From the NCBI RefSeq assembly GCF_020379485.1, contig NW_026016734.1, positions 148,206 to 212,205 on the forward strand: a stretch of DNA of 64,000 bases, in the 5' to 3' direction. The notes below the pieces were generated by a model that was given only the letters and a program-made list of their open reading frames with translations, made no database searches and had not been told where the DNA came from. Both the position numbers and the translations under genes were made by a program. The stretch is from Brassica napus (lineage: Eukaryota > Streptophyta > Magnoliopsida > Brassicales > Brassicaceae). This document shows, piece by piece, positions 43,706 to 52,947 of the stretch; the first letter of the stretch is position 1; each line of letters begins with the position of its first letter.

Positions 43706-45709
43706 CATCAGAACCTGAGCTGTAGCTTCCGCAAATCACTTGCTCTCATCTCAGCTCAAATCCAACCTTTGAAGCCTTTCCCATCCGAGTTCAGTTTCTC
43801 CATGAAGAAGAAGACTGAAGCTGGCGTGGCTCACATCCTTTCTCCTGTCCATACTGATGGAGAGACTCATTGGAAGCAGAGGTGTATGGAGAGGCCTCGC
43901 GAACCTCATCCAAGGTGCCTTGTCCAAGAGCTTTCCCATCCGGTTCTTCAAGAAAGCTGCCAAGAAGATGGCGCCTAGAAGAGAAGGAGAAAGGAGGGGT
44001 CTTTGAGTTAGAGAAACAAGGAGGGAGTCATGAACTGAAGGAGAAGGAGATGGGTAACGATCCAGACTCACATATCCTCAAAGTCATGAGCTTTCCATCC
44101 AAGGGTGATACAAGGACCAACCTGGTTCCTTGATAGTAAGCGATTCTTTAAGCCTTAAGTGATAATGAGCTTGTGATAAAATATGGTTGTTGTGTTGTGA
44201 TGTGATTGAAAACCTGAGGATTGTTTAAAGATTGCTAAATGAAAATGAATTTAGAATCTATCCCAGGATGCTTAAAGAGACTTGTTTGGTGATTGAGATT
44301 GTTTTTGAAAATGCTTAGCTCCGGTTCATTGTAGTGCTTGTTGTGATTGAGTGAATCTGCTTGCATACATGAGTTAAAACCGACTGAAAGCTAGTGCATA
44401 GTGTCTTGAAGTTACCTTATATTGAGGCACTAGATTAATGTCTAGTAGCTGAGTAAAGGAGCTGTCAAGAGTTGCCTAAGTGTCTTGTAATGAATCTGTA
44501 GGATCATACTAGAACTTAGAGAGCTGAGCTTGCAAAGATGTGAACTTGAAAATGTCTAGTTTAATCTGTTGCATTGCTTAATGACATTGGTGTTCAAACT
44601 TGATGATGCATCAAGGGTTGACCCAATGCACTTGTGTCTTATCTTTGCTGGAGTTTGAGTGATGTTTCAGGTTCACAAGAGGTGTTCTTGGTTCACCATC
44701 CATCCGAGTTGAAAGAGGAAGACTTTGCCCATTGTATGTGCAATGGAGAGTTGATACAAGAGTGGTGATGCGCCACTAGGTGTGTAGTCTCACTGAAGCT
44801 CACTTGCAAGCTTGGACCTATACTCAATCCAAGCTTGAGGAGGGGAGTTTAGTGAGCTATCAGTCGGACCAAGAAGGTTCAGAAGGTCCATTGCAAGCAA
44901 CTGAAGAAGAAGGAGCCATCCGGGTCTAGGCAGTGGCGTGTCTAGGCAAGAGAGTGTTCAGAGCACTCTTGGCTGTGAGAAGATGAAGACTCTATCAGTG
45001 CGGCTTCTAGTGTGAGGTGGCTGAAGAGGTAGCTGAAGCTTTCACAAGCACTCCATGAAGATGGCGAGTTCAGAAGGTGTTGCAATGGAGTAATGGTACA
45101 GATCATGAAGCTATCCATCCAAGCTTGTTCCTGTGACAGTCTCAAGCTTGAGGGGGAGTGTTGAAGCTTACATGATCTGAGAGTACTTGGTGGTTATTCA
45201 AGAAGAGGAGCAGATCAGTTATGAAGCAGAATGAAGGATGAAGAAGCAATCACCAATGCGGCCTCTAGAGTGAGGTGATTGGTACTACAGTCTGAAGCAT
45301 CCTGTCATGAAGGTTTCAGTAACATGGTGGTGACTCATGAAGAAGAAGCAGCCAAGACTCAGCTTGTATCTATCAAGGAAGATCTGGTAGTCCAAGCACT
45401 TGATCACAACAAGAAGGTTGTGGGAAAGGGGGAGAGACCAAGATCTGTCTAAAGAAGAGTACAAGAAGTATTGATGATGAGCAAGAGGAGTGGGTTCTAT
45501 CTTGCATCATATGAGGGCCATGATCCAGAGTCTTTGTGTCCCTTACATTGTTGGTAAGGCACAAAGACTCACTGGCCAATCCCTAGGCCTTGGAGGCTTT
45601 ACTCTTTTTCCCTCATCAAGGTTTTGTCCCAAAGGGTTTTCCTTGGTGAGGTTTTTAATGAGGAAGTTCTTCAAGGTTCCAAGCTTGACTTAGGATCAGC
45701 TAAAGTCAA
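43706..45709 (+). other. D2 internal non-coding region
   Basis: No coding region is supported. It holds an imperfect ccattg/caatgg hairpin (about 44738-44755), a degenerate PPT near 44830 (gcttgaggaggggag), the TTCAGAG hairpin (44951-44969) and a second PPT-like gcttgagggggag at 45145-45157 followed by tgttga. The conserved copia 3' motif lies at about 45599-45664. Two tgcggc(t/c)tctag modules repeat the arrangement seen in D1. Confidence 0.65.
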
Positions 45710-45722
45710 GCTTGAGGGGGAG
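45710..45722 (+). other. Polypurine tract of D2
   Basis: gcttgagggggag before TGTTAAC of the 3' LTR. Confidence 0.93.
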
Positions 45723-46763
45723 TGTTAACTTGAAGAAAGGAATGGAGGAGCTAGAGGTGTTGAGTTGAGAAGGATCTTGTACAAAGATAGGGCAAGAGCT
45801 TTAGAGATTGCCTATCAAGAGTGATGAGGAGTCTAAAGGTGTCCAGAAGTGATCTGATGGATGTTCTAAGCAAGGTCAAAGTCTAGGAGAGACTTAGAAG
45901 AGTGTTGAGGAGCAAATGGGAGAGTGTGCAAAGATAGGGCGAGGCTGTACGGCCATGTACGGATCTGTACGGACCGGTACGACCCGAGAGATCACAACTC
46001 GCCCATTTGAGATGTTTTGAGATTGTGCAAAGTCCGGGACAAGATGTGCAAGCTTAGGGCGTGATCAGAACATGTCAAGGAGGCTTTGTGCAATCTTAGG
46101 GTGTTGGGAGAAGGCCCTGGTCGTTTGGAATCAAGAAGGCATCAAGAAGATGCTTTGTGGAGGCAAACAACCAATGGGAGCTTCCTTGTGTGTGATTGGC
46201 TAGTTCTGGTCTTGGACAGGCTGTCTCTTGCTGTAAAGAGAAGGGAGCCACGACCATGAACCTGGACAGATGCATGGGAAGATTAGGAGGAGCCTAAGGA
46301 GAGCCAATCACAAGCAAGGAGCCAGCTTGCCTTGGTTTGAATTAAAGTGAACAGCCAACCTTATCCTCACAACTCTTCAGATATTACAAGAAGACCATCT
46401 CATCTACACCATCCATTCTCTCAAGTTAATATTATCCATTAGATTTAGGTTTCAGATTGTGTAAACCTATGGAGCTTATAAATAAGCATGTAATGGCGAT
46501 TTGGAGCCTTAAGGGAGTAAGGGGGATTTCCCCTCTCCACTTCATGGAAATGAAAACTTGTTCTTGAATCTGAAACTGTAATCTCTAAACACTTATTCTC
46601 TTAATCTCTCAGTCTCTTAATCTCTGGTTCTAAGTCTCTTATTCTCTCATAAACACTCTTATCAATCTCTTTCTAAATCACCTAGAGCAAGCTCTAATCT
46701 TTCTCCATTGGAGTTTATACACACACAAACACAACCAGAGAAGAGAACTCTATAAATCTCACA
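45723..46763 (+). repeat. 3' LTR of D2
   Basis: 1041 bp; differs from the 5' LTR by one base by eye (gacaagatgtg versus gacaagaagtg). Followed by TSD agcgt. Confidence 0.95.
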
Positions 46764-46768
46764 AGCGT

Positions 46769-47047
46769 GTGAGCCTTACCATCCGTTCATTCAAAAGGGA
46801 CGCTCCCCTTTGGCTTGACTTCACATGCTTATGACTAGTGCTGCTTTCTCTTGACTTGTAACCCTAATGCCTCTTCTATAAATATTGTAACCTGATCTCA
46901 TAATAAGATTAGACAGTTCTAAACAATCTCTCTCTATACTCATTTCATTATGATTCTCCATTAGTCTCTAATCTGTCTCTTAATCTCTTATTCTCTTCTA
47001 TAATCCTTTCTAAACTCAGATAATCATTTACATCCTTAAATCTCATA
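46769..47047 (+). repeat. 5' LTR of A-IV, right part
   Basis: Remaining 279 bp of the LTR with TATAAATA at 46877-46884 and end CTCATA. The PBS follows without a gap. Confidence 0.94.
46877..46884 (+). promoter_or_regulatory. TATA box of A-IV 5' LTR
   Basis: TATAAATA, still linked to R/U5, but now separated by the 4.1-kb D2 insertion from its own upstream GTACGG cluster. Confidence 0.6.
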
Positions 47048-47065
47048 TGGTATCAGAGCCAGGTT
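47048..47065 (+). other. Primer-binding site of A-IV
   Basis: tggtatcagagccaggtt, tRNA-iMet type, adjoining the LTR. Confidence 0.95.
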
Positions 47066-47310
47066 GATTAAAATCTGAGTTCGTGAGTGACTTTCTTAAA
47101 GGATTCAAGTTTGAAACTTTAAGAGAACAAGTGAGTGTGTTTGAGAGTTTCTTGAGAGTTCAAAAGCTCAAGGTACTTTGCGTGTGTCTTGGTGATCCGT
47201 GGGAGGTTCATTTGAAGACTCAAGGGTAAATCTTTGTTCTAGAGGGCAGTGTGGGTTCTCAGTACAAGATCTAGTAGGGTGTTCAAGCTGTAGACGTCAA
47301 GCTGTTCAAG

Positions 47311-50300
47311 ATGGAAAGTGTTTTGAAGATGAAGGTCGCGGTGACATTCAAAGGAAGCAACTACCTAGTCTGGTCTAGGATGGTGAAGACTGCTGTGGGA
47401 AGCAAGGGTTTGTGGAAGCATATCACAGCTGGTGAAGCTCCAAGGGCGATTACTCAAGAGGGTGACGCAGAGAGCTCCGAGGAGAGTGTTGTGGAGAAGT
47501 GGCAACAAGAAGACATGATGGTGATGTCAGTTCTTCATGCCTCGTTGGAACCGGCTATCCTAGATGCTTATAGCTACTGTGAGACAGCCAAGGAGCTGTG
47601 GGACACTCTGAAGAAGGTGTATGGAAATGTTTCTAACCTGAACCGAGTGTTTGAAGTCAAGAAGGCAATCAACGAGTTAACCCAAGATGACATGGAGTTT
47701 ACAAAGCATTTGGGGAGGTTCAGGACACTGTGGTCTGAGCTGGAGATGTTGAGGCCAAGCACAGTTGATCCAGAGCTTCTAAATGAGAGGCGTGAGCAGG
47801 ACAAGGTCTTTGGGTTGCTGCTCACATTGAATGCAAGCTACAATGGTCTCATTCAGCACATGCTAAGGTCCGAGAAATTACCTGACCTTGAGGAGGTGTG
47901 TGCTCAGATACAAAGGGAGCAGGGCTCAATGGGCTTGTTTGGAGGCAAGGGAGACTTATCTCTTGCAAATGCTGTGCAATCTGACCGTGAAGAACCTCCT
48001 CAAGCCAACAAAGCTGGCTACAACAAGTATGAGAAGTTCAATGGGAATTGTGATCATTGCAAGAGGTATGGGCACAAGAAGATTCAGTGCTGGATACTCC
48101 ATCCCCACTTGAAGCCGGCTAAGTTCATAAAGGAGAAAGAGGCAAGAGCTCACATGACTGAAGGATCAAGTGGAGCAGGGCCATCCAACCGAGGAACTGA
48201 AGTGGAGAACCGTGAAGGGAATGGAAAAGCTTTGGTGACTTATACTGGAGCCATCAACCCCCGAGGCAATGATCAAGACTTCATCAGGAGGTCCGAGATG
48301 GATGCACTCATCAAAATGCTCAAGGATAATGGTAACATTCATGGGTATTCATTTGGTGCTTCTATGATTGCTAGGACTATAGAAATGACTCACAGTAAGG
48401 CTGAGATTGCTAGGAATGATAGTAAGGCTGGAATTGAGCAGTGCATTGATAGAAATGCTAGGATGAATGCATATAGATCAAATTGTATCTGCCATCATGC
48501 TAGCAATGCATCCAAACCATTGATTATAGATTCAGGTGCATCTCATCATATGATTAGTGACACCAACCTGATTAAAGACATAGAACCTACTAATGGATGT
48601 GTGATGATTGCAAATGGAGATAAGATACCTATTAAGGGAATAGGAAACTTAAAGCTATTTGATAAGACTACTAGAGCATTTTACATTCCTGAATTCACAT
48701 CAAATCTACTTTCAGTTAAGAAATGCACTACTGATTTGAATTGCAATGTTATATTCAGTCCTAATGATGTGAAGTTTCAGGATATTGAAAGCAGCCAACT
48801 GATTGGAAAAGGAGTTACAAAGGGAGAGTTATATATGCTTGAGAAGCTTGATCCTGTTTCCAATCATAACTGCTCATTTACTTCTGCTTCTAGTTTGAAT
48901 AAAAATGCATTGTGGCATGCTAGACTAGGTCATCCCCATGAGAGGGCTTTAAACTTGATGTTACCAGGTGTGGTTTTTGAAAATGATAAGTGTGAAGCTT
49001 GCATTTTAGGCAAGCATTGTAAGAATGTATTTCCAAGAACATCTACTGCTTATGAAAATTGCTTTGATTTGATTCATACTGATGTGTGGACTGCACCTAT
49101 TTTCTCTAGAGATAATCATAAGTACTTTGTCACATTCATTGATGAAAAATCTAAATACACCTGGTTAACACTAATTCCATCAAAAGATAGGGTGATAGAT
49201 GCATTCAAGAACTTTCAAGCTTATGTGACTAACCATTATCATGCTAAGATTAAAATTTTGAGATCAGATAATGGAGGAGAATACACAAGCTATGCGTTCA
49301 AAAGTCATCTAGATCATCATGGAATACTTCATCAAACAAGCTGCCCCTACACACCACAACAGAATGGTGTAGCTGAGAGGAAGAACAGGCACTTGATGGA
49401 GGTGGCTCGGTCATTAATGTTCCAAGCTAATGTACCTAAAAGATTCTGGAGTGATGCTGTATCCACTGCTTGCTATCTAATCAACCGAATACCTACAAGG
49501 GTATTGAAGGATCAAGCACCGTTTGAGGTACTGAACCAGCGCAAGCCATCTTTGACATATATGAGAGTGTTTGGATGCTTGTGTTATGTGTTGGTACCAG
49601 GAGAGTTGAGGAACAAGCTAGAAGCAAGAAGCAGAAAGGCAATGTTCATTGGCTACTCAACAACTCAAAAAGGATATAAGTGTTATGATCCAGAAGCTAG
49701 AAGGGTACTTGTATCTAGAGATGTGAAGTTCATTGAAGAAAGAGGATACTATGAAGAGAAGAATCAAGAAGACTTGAGGGATCTTACATCAGATAAGGCT
49801 GGAGTCTTAAGAGTGATTTTGGAAGGTCTTGGTATCAAGATGAATCAGGATCAGTCCACAAGAAGTAGACAACCAGAAGAGAGCTCAAATGAACCAAGAA
49901 GAGCTGCTCAAACACCTCACCTTGATCATGAGGGGGGAAGTGAACCTGAAACTCAAGAAAATGGCCAAGAAGGAGTCGGCTTGAGTGAAGAAGGAGAAGA
50001 GTTCAACTCAGGTTCTCATCATCAAGGTGAGCAAGACCAAGGAGATGAAGAACATCACAGTGAAGCACAAGAACCGCATATACAAGATGAGCAGGTTCAA
50101 GTGCAAGAACAACCTGTATTGAGGAGAAGCACAAGGATTAGAAAGGATCCTTCCTCTTGGGTAAACACGCGAGTGTACTACAATGCCCAAGCTGTGGAGG
50201 ATCCTTCTCGAGTTGTGTGTTCCTTTGCTCAATACCCTGAAGAACATTGTGCGTTCATGGTTAACTTGGATGAGAACTATATTCCAAGAAGCTATGAAGA

Positions 50301-51834
50301 AGCAATCATGGATAAAGAATGGAAGGAATCAGTTGGAGCTGAGGCAGGAGCCATGATCAAGAATGATACATGGTATGAGAGTGAGTTACCAAAAGGGAAG
50401 AAGGCTGTGAGTAGTAAATGGATATTCACAATCAAGTATAAGGCTGATGGAAAGGTTGAGAGGAAGAAGTCAAGGCTAGTAGCAAGAGGTTTCACTCAAA
50501 CTTATGGAGAAGATTACATAGAGACCTTTGCACCAGTAGCTAAACTACATACCATAAGGATTGTATTAAGCTTGGCTGTGAATCTTGGATGGGGGTTATG
50601 GCAAATGGATGTGAAGAATGCATTCTTACAAGGTGAACTTGAGGATGAAGTATATATGCATCCACCTCCAGGCCTAGAACACTTAGTGAAGAAAGGGAAT
50701 GTGTTAAGATTGAAGAAAGCTATCTATGGGCTGAAGCAATCACCAAGGGCTTGGTACAACAAGCTGAGCACTACTCTGAATGGCCGTGGCTTCAAGAAGT
50801 CTGAACTAGACCACACTCTCTTCACACTCACAACTCCCTCAGGTATGATTGCACTTCTTGTGTATGTTGATGATATCATTATCACAGGAAGTGATAAGGA
50901 AGGTATCATAGCAACCAAGGAGTTCATTAAATCCATGTTTGAGATTAAAGATTTGGGAGAAATGAAATACTTTCTTGGAATTGAGATATGTAGATCCAAG
51001 GAAGGTTTATTCATGTCCCAAAGGAAGTATACACTTGATCTTTTGAAAGGTGCAGGTGCTTATGGAGGCAAGACTGCAAGGATGCCTATGGAGGATGGCT
51101 ACAAAGTCCCACGAGAGGGGGAGATTGAAGACAGCAAACCTTATCAGGATCCTAAACTCTATAGAAAACTAGTTGGCAAATTGATTTATCTTACCATAAC
51201 TAGACCTGACATTTGTTTTGCTGTGAATCAGGTGAGTCAACACATGCAAGTTCCTAAGGAGCATCATTGGCGCATGGTGGAGAGGATCTTGATGTATCTC
51301 AACGGCTCACCTGATCAAGGAGTATGGATGGGTTGCAATGGAAGCACTGAAGTGGTTGGATACTGTGATGCAGATTGGGCTGGTGATAGAGCAGACAGGA
51401 GATCAACCACAGGCTATTGCACATTCATTGGAGGCAACTTGGTGACATGGAAGAGTAAGAAGCAGAAGGTGGTCTCTTGCTCAAGTGCAGAAGCTGAGTA
51501 TAGAGCTATGCTGAAGCTTACCAACGAGTTGGTGTGGATCAAAGGCATCTTGAAGCATTTGGAGATTGATCAAGCCACGCCAATGACAATGCATTGTGAT
51601 AACCAAGCAGCCATTCACATTGCATCCAACTCGGTGTTTCATGAGAGAACCAAGCACATTGAAGTTGATTGCCACAAGGTGAGGCAAATGATCATTCTAG
51701 GAGTCATCTTGCCATGTTACACAAGGAGTGAAGATCAGTTGGCTGATGTGTTCACCAAGGCTGCAAGACAGAAGACAATGGAGTCCATTCATATCAGGTT
51801 GGGCCTCATTGATCTTGGGAAGGGAAGGAGCTGA
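47311..51834 (+). CDS. Gag-pol polyprotein of A-IV (1507 aa)
   Basis: Intact family A polyprotein on the plus strand. Motif positions read from the DNA are zinc knuckle C247-C250-H255-C260, protease D407-S-G, and integrase D591, D653 and E689 (spacing 35 between the last two). Reverse transcriptase YVDD is at 1185-1188, and RNase H begins near Y1351 (YCDADW). The gag region before residue 240 is of the UBN2 type, and an acidic Gln/Glu-rich linker separates integrase and RT. The start is the ATG at 47311, about 245 nt after the PBS. The coding sequence is undamaged, but D2 in the 5' LTR probably reduces or redirects transcription. Confidence 0.96.
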   Translation: MESVLKMKVAVTFKGSNYLVWSRMVKTAVGSKGLWKHITAGEAPRAITQEGDAESSEESVVEKWQQEDMMVMSVLHASLEPAILDAYSYCETAKELWDTLKKVYGNVSNLNRVFEVKKAINELTQDDMEFTKHLGRFRTLWSELEMLRPSTVDPELLNERREQDKVFGLLLTLNASYNGLIQHMLRSEKLPDLEEVCAQIQREQGSMGLFGGKGDLSLANAVQSDREEPPQANKAGYNKYEKFNGNCDHCKRYGHKKIQCWILHPHLKPAKFIKEKEARAHMTEGSSGAGPSNRGTEVENREGNGKALVTYTGAINPRGNDQDFIRRSEMDALIKMLKDNGNIHGYSFGASMIARTIEMTHSKAEIARNDSKAGIEQCIDRNARMNAYRSNCICHHASNASKPLIIDSGASHHMISDTNLIKDIEPTNGCVMIANGDKIPIKGIGNLKLFDKTTRAFYIPEFTSNLLSVKKCTTDLNCNVIFSPNDVKFQDIESSQLIGKGVTKGELYMLEKLDPVSNHNCSFTSASSLNKNALWHARLGHPHERALNLMLPGVVFENDKCEACILGKHCKNVFPRTSTAYENCFDLIHTDVWTAPIFSRDNHKYFVTFIDEKSKYTWLTLIPSKDRVIDAFKNFQAYVTNHYHAKIKILRSDNGGEYTSYAFKSHLDHHGILHQTSCPYTPQQNGVAERKNRHLMEVARSLMFQANVPKRFWSDAVSTACYLINRIPTRVLKDQAPFEVLNQRKPSLTYMRVFGCLCYVLVPGELRNKLEARSRKAMFIGYSTTQKGYKCYDPEARRVLVSRDVKFIEERGYYEEKNQEDLRDLTSDKAGVLRVILEGLGIKMNQDQSTRSRQPEESSNEPRRAAQTPHLDHEGGSEPETQENGQEGVGLSEEGEEFNSGSHHQGEQDQGDEEHHSEAQEPHIQDEQVQVQEQPVLRRSTRIRKDPSSWVNTRVYYNAQAVEDPSRVVCSFAQYPEEHCAFMVNLDENYIPRSYEEAIMDKEWKESVGAEAGAMIKNDTWYESELPKGKKAVSSKWIFTIKYKADGKVERKKSRLVARGFTQTYGEDYIETFAPVAKLHTIRIVLSLAVNLGWGLWQMDVKNAFLQGELEDEVYMHPPPGLEHLVKKGNVLRLKKAIYGLKQSPRAWYNKLSTTLNGRGFKKSELDHTLFTLTTPSGMIALLVYVDDIIITGSDKEGIIATKEFIKSMFEIKDLGEMKYFLGIEICRSKEGLFMSQRKYTLDLLKGAGAYGGKTARMPMEDGYKVPREGEIEDSKPYQDPKLYRKLVGKLIYLTITRPDICFAVNQVSQHMQVPKEHHWRMVERILMYLNGSPDQGVWMGCNGSTEVVGYCDADWAGDRADRRSTTGYCTFIGGNLVTWKSKKQKVVSCSSAEAEYRAMLKLTNELVWIKGILKHLEIDQATPMTMHCDNQAAIHIASNSVFHERTKHIEVDCHKVRQMIILGVILPCYTRSEDQLADVFTKAARQKTMESIHIRLGLIDLGKGRS

Positions 51835-51852
51835 TCCTCTTGGCTGTGAGGT

Positions 51853-51920
51853 CTTTACTCTTTTTCCCTCATCAAGGTTTTGTCCCAATGGGTTTTCTTG
51901 GTGAGGTTTTTAATGAGGAA
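51853..51920 (+). other. Conserved copia 3' untranslated motif with stem-loop (A-IV)
   Basis: Runs from tttactctttttccc to aggtttttaatgagg between the stop codon and the PPT. It includes tcaaggttttgtcccaatgg, then gttttcttgg, where caag/cttg and ccca/tggg can pair. The same motif precedes the PPT in families A, B, C, D and E here and in other plant copia elements as I recall them. Confidence 0.7.
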
Positions 51921-51960
51921 GATCTCATAGCCATCCAAGCTTAGGCTTTCACAAAGCTAA

Positions 51961-51973
51961 GCTTGAGGGGGAG
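51961..51973 (+). other. Polypurine tract of A-IV
   Basis: gcttgagggggag before TGTTGAG of the 3' LTR. Confidence 0.94.
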
Positions 51974-52504
51974 TGTTGAGATGAGGAAGTCATTATGAGA
52001 AGGAGAGGAAGAGCTAAGCAAGTGATGGAAAGAGTACGGACAGTACGGCCTATGTACGGACAGGGGCTTGGCCGTACATCTGAGGAAACATGAAGGAAGG
52101 AGGAGATGGATGAGTAAAGCCTCTAGAGTACATAGAAGGTCTCAAGACTGATCAGACCGTTTAGGGATAAGGGTGGGACGAGCCTTATCCATCCAGGCCG
52201 TGGACAGGCTGTAAAGGCCAAGCGTGTGAGCCTTACCATCCGTTCATTCAAAAGGGACGCTCCCCTTTGGCTTGACTTCACATGCTTATGACTAGTGCTG
52301 CTTTCTCTTGACTTGTAACCCTAATGCCTCTTCTATAAATATTGTAACCTGATCTCATAATAAGATTAGACAGTTCTAAACAATCTCTCTCTATACTCAT
52401 TTCATTATGATTCTCCATTAGTCTCTAATCTGTCTCTTAATCTCTTATTCTCTTCTATAATCCTTTCTAAACTCAGATAATCATTTACATCCTTAAATCT
52501 CATA
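51974..52504 (+). repeat. 3' LTR of A-IV
   Basis: 531 bp, ending CTCATA and followed by TSD ctgtg. It equals the rejoined 5' LTR by eye. GTACGG cluster at about 52034-52079. Confidence 0.95.
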
Positions 52505-52509
52505 CTGTG

Positions 52510-52929
52510 CTGGTTCCTTGAACCTCCAAGGCAATATGAATCATAAATGGCCAGATCTGAGCTGTTGGTTTGAGAACCAACCTCTCCTTCTTTGCCTGGC
52601 CTTTCTCCTTGACCCCACCATGCCAAACACACCTCCTTTCACCATGTTTGAGTCGCCACCACAAGTCACCAGTAGAAAGCTTTCTTCTTGAAAGGTTCTC
52701 CTTGGACAGAGAATAGGAAAGGCTTGGACATGCTTCCAATGGCTTTCTTTCTTCAGGACGGACATGAGAGAGTGTAGAACGACCAAGGACAGCTCCTGGA
52801 CACCATGGATGAGCACATCTTCTTCTTGAAGAGGTTGAACAGCCGGCTGGACCATGAAGCTTCTTCTTGGCTTGAAATGGCATGGGAGTGAGCTTGTGCT
52901 TGAGCGGAAGCTGGAACCAAGTTCTGATG
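52510..52929 (-). other. E leader region (5' internal part)
   Basis: About 420 bp between the E primer-binding site and the A-IV insertion. Overlapping short minus-strand ORFs exist (up to 135 codons starting in the PBS), but none shows a gag-like motif. I regard it as non-coding leader, perhaps with packaging signals. Confidence 0.55.
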
Positions 52930-52947
52930 AACCTGGCTCTGATACCA
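52930..52947 (-). other. Primer-binding site of E
   Basis: aacctggctctgatacca adjoining the LTR at 52948. Confidence 0.94.

Larger units (their letters stand above)
42647..46763 (+). mobile_element. Element D2: complete non-autonomous LTR element
   Basis: 4117 bp with two 1041-bp LTRs (about one difference by eye), tRNA-iMet PBS (43688-43705), about 2 kb internal region, PPT (45710-45722) and TSD agcgt (42642-42646 and 46764-46768). There is no gag, protease, integrase or RT frame; the longest ORFs (about 100 codons at 43751-44133) have no recognisable motif. It must depend on proteins in trans; families A-C share its PBS, PPT and 3' motif and are the obvious candidates. Confidence 0.95.
42395..52504 (+). 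mobile_element. Element A-IV: complete copia element with D2 in its 5' LTR
   Basis: Plus-strand family A copy in E. The 5' LTR is split by D2 (42395-42646 and 46769-47047; 531 bp in total), the 3' LTR is 51974-52504 (531 bp), and PBS, PPT, intact polyprotein and TSD ctgtg are present. With D2 removed the two LTRs look identical by eye, so insertion was very recent, and D2 came later still. The split lies between the GTACGG cluster and the TATA box, so the promoter of A-IV is probably altered. Confidence 0.96.

Noticed and set aside
43751..44133. ORFs of 69-106 codons on both strands in the D2 leader
   Set aside because: Overlapping on both strands, no gag or other motif, and the family has no polyprotein; treated as chance ORFs.
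47574..48153. ORFs of 65-96 codons on the strand opposite each polyprotein (for example 47574-47825, 50008-50247, 50724-51014 and their counterparts in A-I to A-III, B and C)
   Set aside because: They recur at the same place in every copy only because they are antisense shadows of conserved gag-pol codons; no own motifs.
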